A stretch of DNA of 64,000 bases from Cryptomeria japonica (lineage: Eukaryota > Streptophyta > Pinopsida > Cupressales > Cupressaceae). Of this stretch, positions 32,939-45,674 are shown in pieces. How positions within the stretch are numbered: the stretch's first letter is position 1; every line of letters begins with the position of its first letter. Under the pieces are notes generated by a model. It did not search any database, had not been told where the DNA came from, and saw nothing but the letters and a program-made list of their open reading frames with translations. The stretch covers positions 872,689,927 through 872,753,926 of the forward strand of contig NC_081409.1 of assembly GCF_030272615.1 (NCBI RefSeq). Reading direction: 5' to 3'. A program made the translations under genes and the position numbers.

Positions 32939-34557
32939 TCTTCAGAATATCCTAATACAAAAAAAATAAAAAAATAAAAAATACAAAAAAATCATAAACT
33001 AAAAAAATTGTTACTTGGTGAAAACTTGGCAAACAGACGCCTTGTGACACAAAAAAATTGAAAAATAAAAAAAGTAAAGAAAAATATTTCGTCCAACGGT
33101 GAAAACCACTTTGGTGGCACCCTGGGCAAGTATCGTGGTGAAAACTGGGTCACCAATGCCATGCGTAGAGACATTGCTCCTCCCTCCTTCAGGATTCACT
33201 TTCATCCCATCACTTTGCACACACTCACAACCTTTCCATCCATAATAAATCAGCTCCTATTTGTGGCTAAGGAAAATCCTATGTCTAGTAATGGGTGTGG
33301 AACTGAGCGCATCACATGTTTTGAGGAGTACAGTCTCTTCCAACCTTCTTTAGTTTATCCGTGCACACTCCACAATTTAACAACATTCACATCGCCAATC
33401 CATAATAAAGTTCCGTCTTCTCCACAATAAGGTATCAGTTTCATGGATTCAGTCAGTTTTAGACGAGACAAAACAACAATGGGCTTCAACAAATCAAATC
33501 TTCCAACAGACTCAAACAACATTATGGTTCAGTGCTATCTATCCTTTTGTGAAAGTACACATTGTGACCACAATCAAATAGACTTATACAAGTGACAAGA
33601 GACACTAAAATTAAGGACTACAGTGGATGTTGGTGCCGAGTCTTGGTTTTCTTTTGATTTTATCTTTTTGGTGACATGTCTTTTAGCTTTTCTAGGATGT
33701 CTCTGACTAGAGATTTTATCTCTAGGATGTCTTTGACTAGAAAGGCGATGATGGGGTATCGTCACCTATTTTCTTTGTTGTTTGTGGATTGTCTCTTAGT
33801 AATGCTATGACTTGTCCAAGGATATGAGGACATGGTGAGTCTCATGTGAACTATGACATTCCTTGTTTGCAACTGTCTTATCTCCATGCAAATGGGTACA
33901 ATGACTTTTTGGGTTGAACATATATCTAGATTGTCATAACCTATTTTCCATAATAAATCTCAATGATGATAACGCACATGAAGCTCTTTCACTTTCATAT
34001 ATTCTATCTTCCATCCCCCTTTCTTGATTGACCTCCATCATCTTTACTGAGTCTGTGTAGTCCGCTATCACATGACTCAGTATAATGACACACCAAAAAC
34101 ATTTGCATTTCATGTAGTCTGCACCTGCATTACCACATATTAGCATTTCATACATACATATAGATATCACAATTGCATCACATCCTACACACAACACATG
34201 TTAGCACATTTTACATTTTCAACATGTAAATAGTTATTTGCATTATCATATCCATTTGCATTTCATACATTCACATTTGCATATTTATAAACATATAAAA
34301 CATAAAAGAACAAAAAAAAACTTGCATTGCATCATGTACATATTTGCATCCATATCATAAAATCATCATCATAAATCACATAGAAGCAACATCATATAGG
34401 TACACATGCATATAGCTTCCGCAATGATGAATCATCTCATATATCTTAAAATCATAAGTGTCATGATACAATGATGTCAAAATCATATGGCTACAATCAC
34501 CTGAAGGTGTCATCATACAAAATGGTACAAAACTAATACATAGGGATCCCTCTAAGG
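32939..34557. other. Spacer of element G between integrase and the antisense gene
   Basis: No coding region that I can support. It includes A-rich runs (32955-33090) and 'ggtgaaaac' repeated at about 33017, 33100 and 33135. A duplicated stretch with 'ccataataaa' lies at 33238 and 33401, and CAT-rich low-complexity sequence at 34130-34450. Confidence 0.5.
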
Positions 34558-36383
34558 TTATGATGAACTCCCTCCCTTGGAGCCAGTTGGCCTCGACGGA
34601 GTCTGAGCCCTAGAAGGACCCGCTCCAGGATCATCTCTCCTGCCCCCTCTATCTGGTGGAGGTCGAGGACCCATGACCCCACCACTAGATGCTTGCCTCC
34701 CATCTCTCCCTCCAGAGGTCATCGCCATCTGTGATGGTCTCCGGAAGCTCCTAACCTGTTGATCTGGTGGCACCACTCCATAATATATTTCTCTCTAGTA
34801 GCCTATCTCCTCCCTTGCCCGCAGAACATAGGCGTATCCAGCCCCTGTGTCCTCTACTACCTGCCTCCCTGCCCTCAGTGCCATCTCAGACTTTGTATAA
34901 CGCTGAATAGCCTGATCCCTCTCCCGCTCAGTGTCCCTCAGCTGTCTCCCTCTCCAAATCCTGGATCTCATCTTCCTATCCCTGGTAGATCTCCCTCAAG
35001 GATAGTAACTCATCCTCCTCCTCACCCTGTCCTTGTGGCTGCTCCTGTCCCTGTACCTGTCTGGGAACCTGTGCTGCAGGCACCTGTAATGACAATCCAC
35101 CTTTGCTCCTCACTACATGAGCTTGTCTCTCCTCAGAGCCACTCTCCTCTCTGCTACTGTGCCCCGCCTTCACCATCTGCCTCTACCTCCACCATCTCCA
35201 CTATCATCTCCATCACCTCTACCCTCTCCATCTATCGGCTCCCTTGGATCCGTCAGCCGTGGAAACAAATGCTCTCCCCAATATGTAGTGTACTTTGCAT
35301 CCATGCCGACATCCTCTTTATCTGACCACATATCCCAAGGCAAGGGAATCATCTCTACTAGCTGTGTCACAACCTGATCATATGAAAGCAATAGACCCAA
35401 ATGCACCCAATCTCTCACCGTCCGTGCATACATCCCTGACCCCTATGGCATCTGCTGTATCTTGCCGAACTACCTGCCCATCCTATCTACCAACTGCCTC
35501 TCAATAACATACGATGTCTGACCAATCAGATACCTGCTTCAAAATACATATGAAAGCTCCACTGCATCATCCTCCCACTCCTCACAGTCTCGATACAACT
35601 TCCATACCACACTGTCTATCTCGTCCATAACCTGACGCCAATACTCCAGTCTCCCAGTCCGCGACTGAGACGTAATCATATCATATAAGTGAAATAGTTA
35701 CACCCATGTCCTCTGCCCCTTAAGTAGATCGGTCGTGTAATGACAGATGCTCATAAGCCCATACCTGTAACAATGTCACTCCGTATCCCAATCCTATTGA
35801 CCCATGATATACAAAATGATGCAGCTCATAATACAAGTGTGCCAGTAGACTCAGTCCCCATGCAAACCTAGTGTGCTTTGTCACTAATGTCGCTCTGTCT
35901 GGACAGAGGAACCCACTAATCACTCCTGCCAGTACCGCTGGTAGAGCTAATCCTGTCCTTCTCATGGTATCCCAAGCCACATGTCTAGCCCTCATCTCCA
36001 ATCCTGGATCCTGCAACACTCATCTCAGTTCATCCCTGTCTCCCTCTTGATCATAAGGAACTAACTCCCCATCGATTGGTATCCTCAGTATCCTTTACAC
36101 ATCCTCCAAGGTGACTGTCATCTCACCCATCGAGAAATGAAAAGTGCATGTCTCTGAGTGCCATCTCTTAGCTAATGCAGTTAGCAATCCCATGTTCGCT
36201 TGAAACTCAGGCACATATAAAATATATCACAATCCCATAGCCTCAACTATTGCTCTATCCTTGAATGTCAACTGGTCGTAAACTCTGAGTCGAAGGGAAT
36301 GTCTCCCGTGACTCCAACATCGGTAGGTCCTCCTATAGTCAAGCAAATCAACCGTGTCAATCCTAGCGGCATTCCCTGTTCAT
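34558..36383 (-). pseudogene. Antisense plant mobile domain (PMD) gene relic in element G
   Basis: Read on the minus strand from about 36383, one frame runs YDQLTFKDRAIVEAMGL, YVPEFQANMGLLTALAKRW, ETCTFHFSMGEMTVTLEDV, RILRIPIDGELVPYD. It continues through RHVAWDTMRRTGL and YYELHHFVYHGSIGLGYG to LLQVWAYEHL. This is the PMD pattern (E-C-T-V-T-L-x-D-V, L-P-I-D-G, L-L-Q-x-W-A-x-E-R) of the MAIN/MAIL1 family and its transposon-borne relatives. Stops: TGA at 36227-36229 (Trp expected), TAA at 36095-36097, TGA at 36020-36022 and TAA near 35720. The C-terminal part (34558-35433) is Asp/Gly/Arg-rich and frameshifted. It is not functional as it stands. Host MAIN/MAIL proteins act in the nucleus in silencing and genome stability; a role in the element is unknown. 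Confidence 0.85.
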
Positions 36384-37256
36384 CACAAAGTGCTTCTTTT
36401 TATCCTAGTGCTTATATATCATATGGCACTCTATCCTAGTAGCATTCCCTATTCATCACAAAGTTTTGCTCTTTTTAGTACTCCCTGTTCAACACAAAGT
36501 ACTGCTTTTTTATCCTAGTGGCATTCCCTGTTCATCAAAAAGTGCTGCTTTGATCCTATCTTTTAGAGCACCTACTTGAGTGTATCCTCTTGAGTAGCTT
36601 ATCCAATTGACAACGTATGTTCTATCAAAAAATTGTCAATTCCAGCCTAATCCAATTGGCAACGTATGTTCTATCACAAAATTGTCAATTTCTATGGTAC
36701 TCTCTGTTCACCACAAAGTGCCTCGATCTATCCTATCCTAGGGCCTCTGCTTGAGTGTATCCTCTTGAGTAGTTTCCTAATTGGCAATGTATGTTCTATC
36801 ACATAATTATCAATCCTAGCCCTATCTTCTATTCTAGTCTTCCCTAGAGGACCTATTTGAGTGTATCCTCTCAACAACTTATCCAATCGACAACGTATGT
36901 TCATCACATAACTGCCGATTTGGCCTTGAAGACATAAATGCGCATTCATGAAATAAACGAGCTTACATACTGTACATACGTACTTGCTCTGCACAGACGC
37001 GCTTGAATCACACAGACATGCCTCTGATCTACCTAGACGCGCCTATCTTGCATAAATGCGCCTGCAAGACACAGATGCGCTCGTATTTAACATAAACACT
37101 ACTGACACAAACACAGACGTGCCTATCCTACCCAGATGCGCCTTAGCCTTTTTTACCCCCGCTTGACATACCTAAATTGCATTTATTGCCCTACTTGACA
37201 TGCATTTATGACAACAATTAATGCGACAAAGTACAAGGAGGTTTTGTGGTACTTAC
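36384..37256 (-). repeat. Tandem-repeat region, possibly intronic, upstream of the PMD frame
   Basis: Three repeat types follow one another: 'cattccctgttcatcacaaagtgc' units (36370-36720), 'gagtgtatcctcttgag' plus 'caacgtatgttctatca' units (36570-36910), and CAGACGCGCCT-type short units (36990-37145). No coding frame. It lies between a minus-strand splice donor at 37256 and the PMD frame, so it may have been an intron; reading phase across the gap does not settle this. Confidence 0.55.
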
Positions 37257-37322
37257 CAGCTCTCCTGCATCTGTTGGCCTTTGAAATCGGCGAATGCGAT
37301 CAAATCTGTGAACCAATGCCAT
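37257..37322 (-). CDS. Possible first exon of the antisense PMD gene
   Basis: On the minus strand an ATG at 37322 opens exactly 22 codons (MALVHRFDRIRRFQRPTDAG and two more). They end at CTG followed by GTAAGT, a strong plant 5' splice site. A TATA-like CTATAAGATA lies 84 bases upstream at 37406-37415. The exon is inferred from these signals alone; I do not recognise the peptide. Its phase-0 end does not obviously match the best downstream acceptor. Confidence 0.4.
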
Positions 37323-37405
37323 CGCTGCTGACCGCTCTTTGCTCTCTCTGCACTTTGATCCCTTGGATGTGTGGATGACAATGAAGATGCTTTCCCCTCG
37401 TAGTC

Positions 37406-37415
37406 TATCTTATAG
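37406..37415 (-). promoter_or_regulatory. TATA-like box of the antisense gene
   Basis: CTATAAGATA on the minus strand, 84 bases before the ATG at 37322. It lies within the element and outside the LTR, suggesting an independent antisense promoter. Confidence 0.35.
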
Positions 37416-37659
37416 ACTGCCCTAGCCCTAGTCTCCCATGTTAGTCTTCTTTATCCCGTGACTTTGTCACTCTATCCTATCCGGTCAGTCCATTCTAGCC
37501 TTTCTTTCTTATCGAGAGATTGTCTGCGCTCTTTTCAGACATTTTCATCCAATATCTCGAGGGGGCATATCATTCCCATCTTGGGGAAACTTTGCATCAG
37601 TTCATCTTATCTTCTTTGAAACAACGTGACAAGCTGCATTGTCTCAAAGAGGGGCAAAA

Positions 37660-37975
37660 TGTAGACACCTAAAATTGTCTTGTATAATTAAATAATTTAA
37701 TTATTTTAGCCTAATTCTTCTATTAATTAAATAAATCTTTATTTATTTAATTAATTAATTTATCCTCTTCTAGTCATATTTCTCATTTAAATAAATACTA
37801 TTATTTATTTAAATTATCCTTTTCCTAAATTAAATAAATATCTTATTTATTTAATTGATCCCACTTATTCTATTAATAAAATAAATCTTTATTTATTTAA
37901 TTAATTTATTAGCCTTTTCTACCTATGACACATGTCATTCATCTCTTAATTCCTACACTACCTACCCTCTTATTA
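37660..37975 (+). repeat. 3' LTR of element G, truncated
   Basis: Matches the first 315 bp of the 5' LTR with few differences, then ends abruptly at CTACCCTCTTA where other sequence begins. The TATA box and R region are lost. Confidence 0.82.
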
Positions 37976-38993
37976 TTTTCTTATATAGAATTTGAGGTCC
38001 AAGATGATTGAGTAACCTATGTAGAATTTGAGGTCCAAGAAATGCAAAAATATGACAAATGAGAAACTATGATAATTAAAGTAAAGATATAATGAATTCA
38101 CCTATTATGAAATGACAAAGAAGGGAAAGAGATCACCAAGAGAACTGAATAGCTTTGAAGACCTTCACCAGACAACTTCTTCTCCAATACATATCAAAGA
38201 CCCAAAAAGTCTGTTAGGGTAGTTGTGTAGAGTCTTTCCATAAACAAACTTCAATTTTAGTGTTTCCACCTCTACAACCAACCAAGATAAATAAATAAAT
38301 AAAATACATACAATAGAATTAAACAATATGCCCTAAAAGCCCCAAATAATATGAATCCTTAAAGAAAGGGAAGCCAAATGCAATAAGTAAGCGTCCATGG
38401 TCTCCAAATCCACAATAATAATCTTCGTATGAGGAATAGATCTTCAAGATATTGCTGTGCAAGAGAAAGGGTGAAGAAATAACACAAAAATAGTGTATAG
38501 ATCAAAGAGTTAATGACGAACGCTATTGTGTATGGAAGAACACAAAAATGAAGTTCAAATCTTGATCTTGGAGGCAAAAGGAAGGTTCAAAAAACCCAAA
38601 TAGTAAGCTCGAGTGCTTCTCGAGGATGGTGCAGGTTGGCAAAGATGTTACATAGACGGAAAACAACAAGTGTGATGTCTCAATGACTAGTACAATACAT
38701 ATACGAAGTTGATAATGCTTGCTATCATATATAATTTATTGAAATCATGAATCGAACTATGACAGGTTTGTAGGAGTCAAATTTCATATGTGATTTGAAG
38801 GTCGATTGGCTTAAACTAAAGCTCAAACATCAAAATATCTTGCAGCCAATTACAAAGCTTATGACATCGAACTTTTAAAGGTTCGGATGCACTAAACTGG
38901 ACGCATATTAAATCAAGGTCTGTTACCATCGTTGAGAGATAAATACTATTGGCAACAACAATTTCTCAATCAAAAGAAAGCATGGTAATGCCT
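37976..38993. repeat. Dispersed repeat R2 and flanking AT-rich DNA
   Basis: No gene. The part at about 38335-38600 matches 41935-42215 with many substitutions ('ggtctccaaatccacaataataatc', 'gtgtatggaagaa', 'aatcttgatcttggaggcaaaag'). 'agaatttgaggtccaag' occurs twice near 37985-38035. Confidence 0.6.
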
Positions 38994-40717
38994 TGTTGGA
39001 AGTGGAGACACTCTGAGAGGGGGGGGGTGAATCAGAGTGTAACGATTTTCACAAGAATTTCTTCACAACTTGACAAATTTGCACAGATGAATGTAAGATG
39101 AAAGGCTAAACAAATGAGACTTAACACCTTAAACTAATATTGTTAACAATGCAAGAAATACATAATAAGACCAATAAAAACTTGAATCATATTTTTCAGA
39201 AAACAAAAAGTTTTGATTCTTTTACAAAAACATAGAACGAGTATTGCAAAGATTGCATCACATAAGTTTAAGCAAAACAGAGTATGAAATAAAGGAAGCA
39301 AAAGACATGTAGTATCAGAGCATAAACCAGTAAGTCAAACTGAGACAAGACAGGGCACATAACACCATAGTTTTCATGAGTGGAAAACCCTCCTGGGGTA
39401 GAAAAACCACTCGGTAAGATCCCTTATATTATTTCAAAGAGCACCAACTCAGTACACAAGATTTAGAAACCACAAGGCCTCAAGGAGCACCAACCCCTCT
39501 TTCTTATCCAATAGAAACATTCCAACTCAAACTACAGTCACTGGTAATTTTATGAATGCACTTAATTCTGCAGTCACAAAACCATCAGTGATTGGAGCGA
39601 GTATATTTTACCAATCTGTACAAATGATTTTCTCTAAATGATTTTTGCAACAATATTCTTCACGGTTTTGAATCATAGATAGATAATAATGACATTCTTT
39701 TAAAGACATTTAAAAAACTATCAGAGAGAAAACTCAATCTCTGAACATCAAGATAATTTCAACCATTACAGCCTCAAGTACTCTGCAACAAAATAGAGTA
39801 ATACTCTCAAACCCTCGACTATCAAAAATCTCTGATAGTCTTTTGTTATACACAGTACTTTGTTTTTCTTTTTCAACCAAATCTTTTGTCTTTCACTTCC
39901 CCACACTTCTCACCACAATTTCAATATATACTGATCTGTATTTAAATTGTTTTCTTCCAAAAAACGTCTTCAAGAATAACCCTCGTATAGGGTTACCAAA
40001 CCCTTACGGGAATTTGCAAATTGAAAACAAATAACTGATTAACTGTGCAACAGAAAGAGAAGCTGAGAGATAAACTAAAGATGCTTGAATTTCCCAAATT
40101 TGAAAACCAAAAATAATACAAAGTCTGTTTCCATATTTCCATTTTTCATGACTGAAAAACCTGATTCGAAATACCTGAATCTTTTTAAACATATGAACAA
40201 GAATAATACCTGTAATACGCATCCTTATTGATAACTGGAAAACAAACTAACCAGAAATCCATTTAGCTCACTGTTAAGTCCACTCTTGCATCATTCTTTC
40301 CAACCAAACAAACTAACTTCGAGCTCCTTTGCTACAGCGGCGGCTGCATCTCTCATGGTATCTAGGGTTTGAGACGGACTTCAAACTTGTTCAAAAACAA
40401 ATGAAAACAAAAACGATGCTTCCAAAAAAAACTTTTAATCTGTCGGTCACAAAGAGTATTCCGAAGTATATGCTATCAGTCCGTAGACAATTTAAACACA
40501 ATATTAACCAAAGATGCTGTTCAATAAATGCCAAGTCAGTGTTATTCACTGTATCCGTGTCACCAGCCTGACCCGAGAGAAAGGCGTTTTAAACATATAA
40601 CACGTCAGCTAAATTCAATGTATTCGTGTCACTAGTCTGGCCCGAGAGAAAAGCTTTTTAAGAATATAACCACATGCTTAATACACTTGCCTCAAAATAT
40701 GAAATTTAAGCAACACA
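38994..40717 (-). mobile_element. Copia-type 3' LTR, minus strand
   Basis: The plus-strand left end reads TGTTGGAAG, then CTCTGAGAGGGGGGGGG, then TGAATCAGAG: the reverse of the C-run LTR ending seen elsewhere here. The minus-strand start is TGTGTTGCTTAAATT at 40717, preceded by a purine tract AAAAAGGAGAAGT. The LTR is therefore a 3' LTR with internal sequence to its right. A duplicated segment with 'cctgacccgagagaaa' lies near 40565-40650. No coding frame. Confidence 0.65.
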
Positions 40718-41493
40718 ACTTCTCCTTTTTATTTTCTTGTCATCGAGGACAAAAGTATCAAAGAGCAACATGGCTATCATAAAGGCAATTCACTGCAACT
40801 TCTATTCTTCTTTCATAACCAAAAGGAATCATAGGAACAACCTGCTCAACATACGCCAAATGGCAAAGAACAAATGTAGAATGATATTTCATTGGGGGAT
40901 GCGAAAAAGAGGGACAACTCACATAATGAGCCGCCTGTGGGTGCATCATGGAGCAATCACCATTGCTGGATAAGCAGATCAAAATAGACTGTAGCATTTC
41001 CTCTTTTGTCATTGCATTCATTTTTGTCAATGATGAGGGGTCCATTTGCTATATGAGACCCGATTAGAGACAATTTAGGATATTGACGTTCACTTATTTC
41101 TCAGGCAGCTTTCAATGCATAGTTTTGCACAAAATCTATATCATTTTTAAAAATGTTTGGCTAGTTGAGATTAGTTGATGTGTATGATTGGATTGAGGAG
41201 GTTGATGGTTGAGGAGATATTATCTTTAGCCGCACCCAAGTTGATGAAGTTGGTAAGAACTCTGTAAATTTATGTATGAATATCAACAATGGGCTTTTCT
41301 TATTCATATGAAACGCTTTCTTTGTTTAAATATTTTGATTATATAAGCTATATCTTCGTTCCTAGTGAACTAGATATCTATGTTTTCATGAAACCCATGT
41401 TTAGAGCTAAGAACAACTTATTTGTTTTGAGAGAACCATTAGTAATGTCTTGAGAATATCTACGAAAGAAAAAGAGACTTATTTCCAAACAGA
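40718..41493. other. Residual copia 3' internal sequence and unassigned DNA
   Basis: The first 300 bases follow the polypurine tract of the minus-strand copia LTR and probably belong to its internal end. A 95-codon minus-strand frame (40758-41045) has no recognisable domain. Beyond 41050 I see only AT-rich unassigned sequence. Confidence 0.4.
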
Positions 41494-42240
41494 TAGCCTC
41501 ACTGAAGGCGTGGGAACGTCAATTGTTTTTTAGAAAATCCGAAAACAGATACAACACTCGGACAAGTAAGGCTATACTTCAGAAAATTATGTAGAAGAAT
41601 TTTGCTTTTTAATGTATATAGATTTGAGACTGGAAGGTTAAATTCAAGATTCAAAATTGGAAAGAAAATCATGGAGAAGGATTCCACTTTGTAATGTATG
41701 GATCTCAAATTTGTTTTGTTTGCTTTAATTCTGTCAAGTAGAAAACACAAAAGTATAAGAATAATTTTTTCCTCCTAAGTCTTGAAGCAAAACAGCATTA
41801 GTCATGGAGAGATTAGGTTTGGAATAAAATAGGGTCAAGCTTAGCTACAAAGAAAAATGCTCGCCCAATTACAAAGATAACAAATAGGGAGATACACTAG
41901 AACCAATTCCAAATTTCAAGATTGAGCCCAAAACACCTTAAAGATTACAAATCCTTAAGCAATGTAAGCCAACCAACATACAAATGCAACAAGTAAGAAG
42001 CAATGATCTCCAAAACCATAATAATAATAATCTTTGTATAATGACAATAGAGCTTCAAGCTATTGTTGTGCAAGAGAATGGATGAATAAACTACACATAA
42101 ATGTGTATAGATTAGAAAGTCAAGTAAAATGTTTATAGTGTATGGAAGAATGCAAGAATGAAGTTGAAATCTTAATCTTGGAGGCAAAAGAAAGGTTTAA
42201 AAGCCCAAAATAGCATAGAGAGTAATGAACATAATTGTCT
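41494..42240. repeat. Dispersed repeat R1 copy a with adjoining R2
   Basis: Shares with 45853-46590 and 47160-47901 the blocks 'caacactcgga', 'gtaaggct', 'ggttaaattcaagatt', 'cccaattacaaagataacaaatagggagat' and 'ccaattccaaatttcaagattgagccc'. R2-type sequence follows directly (41935-42215). The class of element is unknown; there are no coding domains. Confidence 0.65.
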
Positions 42241-44141
42241 TAAATTTACCTCAAGGTAAGACGTATGTGATGTGAACTTGCATAGAGATGCAATTTTTGA
42301 CTTAAAATTAAGTTTTGAAGGTTTATTTGAAGAAAAAATTATTCTAGGAGTATGGGATACAAATAAAAGGTAAGATTCTAACAAAATGGAATACAAACTT
42401 CAAATTGAATCACTGACTCACCTATGACAAAGTGGAGAGGTCAATTACATGAACATAATGAATTAATAACATGATTCAAAATAAAATGTAATACCCCTTA
42501 ATGACAGGTTGATAAGCTCTAAAAATTATAAACATATGTTACTCACTTTGACAACATCCACTTATTCCATATCATAATTACAAAATGATGGAAAATATCT
42601 ACTTGGTCCAAGTCAAGATGAAGGAATTATGAACTTGATATTAATTTATAGATTTTCGATAAGATAGAGATTGGCTAGAATTTGATCTTGGATTATACTT
42701 TACCCCCTTCAAGGTAGAATGGATGTGAAGGGTGGTAGCTATTTCCCATTATTATGGAGGTATATTCACCAAAGAAATTAAGAATTAGCCAATAGAATAG
42801 TCACACAACCATTTTTATTTACCATCTCTAATCTAACTATTAGGATGCATATAGCAATTAGGGTTGTATTAATCTTTAGTGAGGCGGGGTCTTACATGTT
42901 GGCACAAATGAATATAAAGTATTTTATAACTTTCATACCTACATACATTATTTCTCAAATTAGAAAAAACTACATAAATTAGATTCCAAACTTATTTATA
43001 TGAAAATTTTGTATAATAAAATTATCATGCAATTCTCCTTATGATTTGATCATATATTTATTTAGCAAATGATAGAATATACATGAGAAATAATAAATTT
43101 AAAGGTGTTAGCAATATATGTTGTCATTGATGTCAACCTCATGTCTTATAATATGTGTTGTCATTGAGGAGATGAATGGAATGTGTGCTATGGTCATTGG
43201 TGAATCAAATAATGTGTGCTGAGCATATTTGAGAGTAGCTATGCTAGATCAGATTATTCAAAGACATATGAGACAATTTGGAAGTTCATCAACTGTGTCT
43301 ATGGAAAAATATCAATTTGAATGATTGGTAAGTATATGGTAACACATTGCTACACATTCTTTGTGATTTTGTTGGTGGCTACATGATCAGAGACCTAATA
43401 GGTTGTTAACTAAATTTAATTTCATACTTGGTTGTTGAAGTAATCAGTCTAGTGTTAAATAGCGTGTTTCCTTATGTTTGTGGATTGGTAATTTGGTCGT
43501 AATTTTCTCTAGTAATCTGACCTCAAATTTGCCACGTTTGAAAAGCAACTCATTGTGAGTAAACTTGTGGACAGTAAACTTTTCTCACATTTTTCCCTAA
43601 ATTAAGCTGCTGAGTGTTTGTGAATCCTATTTAAATTTAGGTATGCCAAATTTTTGTCAAGTTCATGTTTTTGAACTAGCTTGAACATGAACCCCAGTAC
43701 TGGGTAAGTCCATGTAATACCAATGATAGGTTAGAAAAAAGAGGCAATCAGAAACAAGATGAGTTCACCAAATTAAAGCTTAAAATGCAGAAAGGCTGTC
43801 AATGAAGGAAAAGTCATAAAATGAAAAAAAAGGGCTATCAATGAGGGAATTAAATAAATGTATTAGAAAAGATAAATTTAAAATATAATTTATATATAGG
43901 CTAAAATTTTATTTAAAGTCCTTCCCATTCAATCTGCAACTTCATTGCATTGGACTAAAGAAGTGACAAACCCTATGCATTGTGGATGAGACAATGAGAC
44001 AAGCAACATTGCAAACCCTATATTGTTTAGTTAGCAGCCATATACTCAAAATGCACCACCTGCAAGCTTAGTTTCTGAAAAATAAATGAGGCAAATATGC
44101 GGTTTCCTATCAAGCAAAATAGTTTGCTAAAAAATAAAATG
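42241..44141. other. Unassigned AT-rich DNA
   Basis: No reading frame, LTR end or RNA gene that I can support. A phrase resembling copia LTR ends ('gttgtcattgatgtcaacc', 43119-43138) hints at another decayed LTR near 43090-43200. Confidence 0.4.
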
Positions 44142-44270
<129 letters not shown>

Positions 44271-44563
44271 CTACAAAACTTAGCATTTATAAACACTCCA
44301 TGGATTTCTTACTTTATGAGGATTTCTTTTTCTGAAAGTTGGGTGACCAGTGACATCATATATTTTATTAAAACAAATCTGTGTGACAAAATGAATATGA
44401 AACACTCACAGACCGGATGCGGGTAAGGAGAAGGATAGGGATCTGGATGTTTGTTTACCGATAATTTTATTCTGTTTGAAGACACTCGCAGACTGTGGCC
44501 TTGGGCTTTCACGGTGACCCATTCTAGGTTCGGTGGAAGCATAAACAAATAAGTGCCAGATCA

Positions 44564-44668
44564 AGATGAAATGTTGTAGTTGCAACTGCCCTGGCAAACA
44601 TGTATGCAAAATGTGGAATGGCAAACAAGGCACGTGAAATGTTGTATGAATGCCACGTCCCTGCATGC
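44564..44668 (+). pseudogene. PPR (pentatricopeptide repeat) fragment
   Basis: The plus strand encodes RSR, a stop, then NVVVATALANMYAKCGMANK followed by AREMLYECHV. The TALxxMYAKCGxxxxAREM pattern is a PPR motif of the plant PLS subfamily, whose members bind organellar RNA. Only about one repeat remains and it has a TGA upstream, so this is a relic. No further repeats were found in the surrounding 1 kb. Confidence 0.78.
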
Positions 44669-45674
44669 ACTCTAGGTGTCTTTCAGGAAAGCAACGTTAA
44701 AAACCTTGAGTTAGTGGAGCCTAATAAAAATCCTCAGGATACTATTATTGTACATTAATTTTTTTTCTTCTATTTTAAAACTTAAAAGTAAAATACTCTC
44801 AGGTGAAAAATCACGGACCAATCCACAATACTCTCCTGTGCTGGGGAATTTTTCCTCTCTTCGATCCAACTGCATGGCAGCATTCCGCCTGAGCTCAGTC
44901 TTCTCACAAGTTTGAACATCCTATACTCCACGGGTATCATTCCACCCTCTTTCAAAAATCTCTCTGCCTTAGTTGACAAAAGAAATTTCAAAATGAAAGA
45001 CTCTTAATTTTCAAAATGAAAGAGCTCGTAAGAGTTTTAAGAGTGTGCAAAATGTTACGGAGTATTCGACGCTGCAATCTTATCAAAATCATAAGTGCAT
45101 TTTGCTACCCTAACTTGAAGGATTTGATTCTTCGATTTGCATGTAGTTAGTGGGAGTTTGGAAAAATATTTTCACCTCGATGGGGATGATTAAAGCTTTG
45201 GTAAATTGGGATTGAGTGAGTATTTGCGCATTACTGTAGATGTAGTCCATGGCATTCAGGTGACTTTTGATTGTTGATAGAAGCTGAATAGCTTACAAAG
45301 GACCACACATGATCATGATCAGGTTTTAATTATAAATAAAATGGGATCACAATCATTAATTTGATAAAATAAATAACCTTAATCCTTCCTACTAATTAAA
45401 TCCAATTTTTATTTATTTTTATAATTCCTACATTCAATTCCTAAAAATTATTATAGAAATAATGTTTGGAATATATATTCTCATTTTCCATGGTTGCCAC
45501 GAGAAGATTGAAAGTGCCACTTTAAGTTCTCCGTCACTTGTTTTTATCGATAGGATCATTAACGGCTTCAAGTGAATGATATTCACTTCGGTCGCCATCG
45601 AAATGAAAAGCAACAATTTAAAATACCTAGCCAAATAAAAACAAATAATGTAAATATCATCAGTAATCTCACGA
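44669..45674. other. Unassigned DNA
   Basis: No gene, repeat boundary or RNA signal that I can support. Minus-strand open frames here have no recognisable domains. Confidence 0.4.

Larger units (their letters stand above)
32079..37975 (+). mobile_element. Element G: gypsy element with collapsed interior and an antisense PMD gene
   Basis: The LTRs both start TGTAGACACCTAAAATTGTC (32079 and 37660); the first 300 bp are nearly identical. A polypurine tract, CAAAGAGGGGCAAAA, lies at 37645-37659. Between them only the integrase C-terminus remains of the polyprotein. It is followed by a spacer and a minus-strand PMD gene relic. Position after integrase and antisense orientation match the extra frames known from Tat/Ogre-type gypsy elements. 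The 3' LTR breaks off near 37975. Confidence 0.82.

Noticed and set aside
34759-35507. 188-codon plus-strand frame over the PMD region
   Set aside because: It is the shadow of the minus-strand PMD gene, whose conserved blocks are clear.
40758-41045. 95-codon minus-strand frame beside the copia LTR
   Set aside because: No recognisable motif; likely chance in copia 3' internal sequence.
44309-44991. Minus-strand frames near the PPR fragment
   Set aside because: No domain was recognised, and they overlap better-supported fragments on the other strand.
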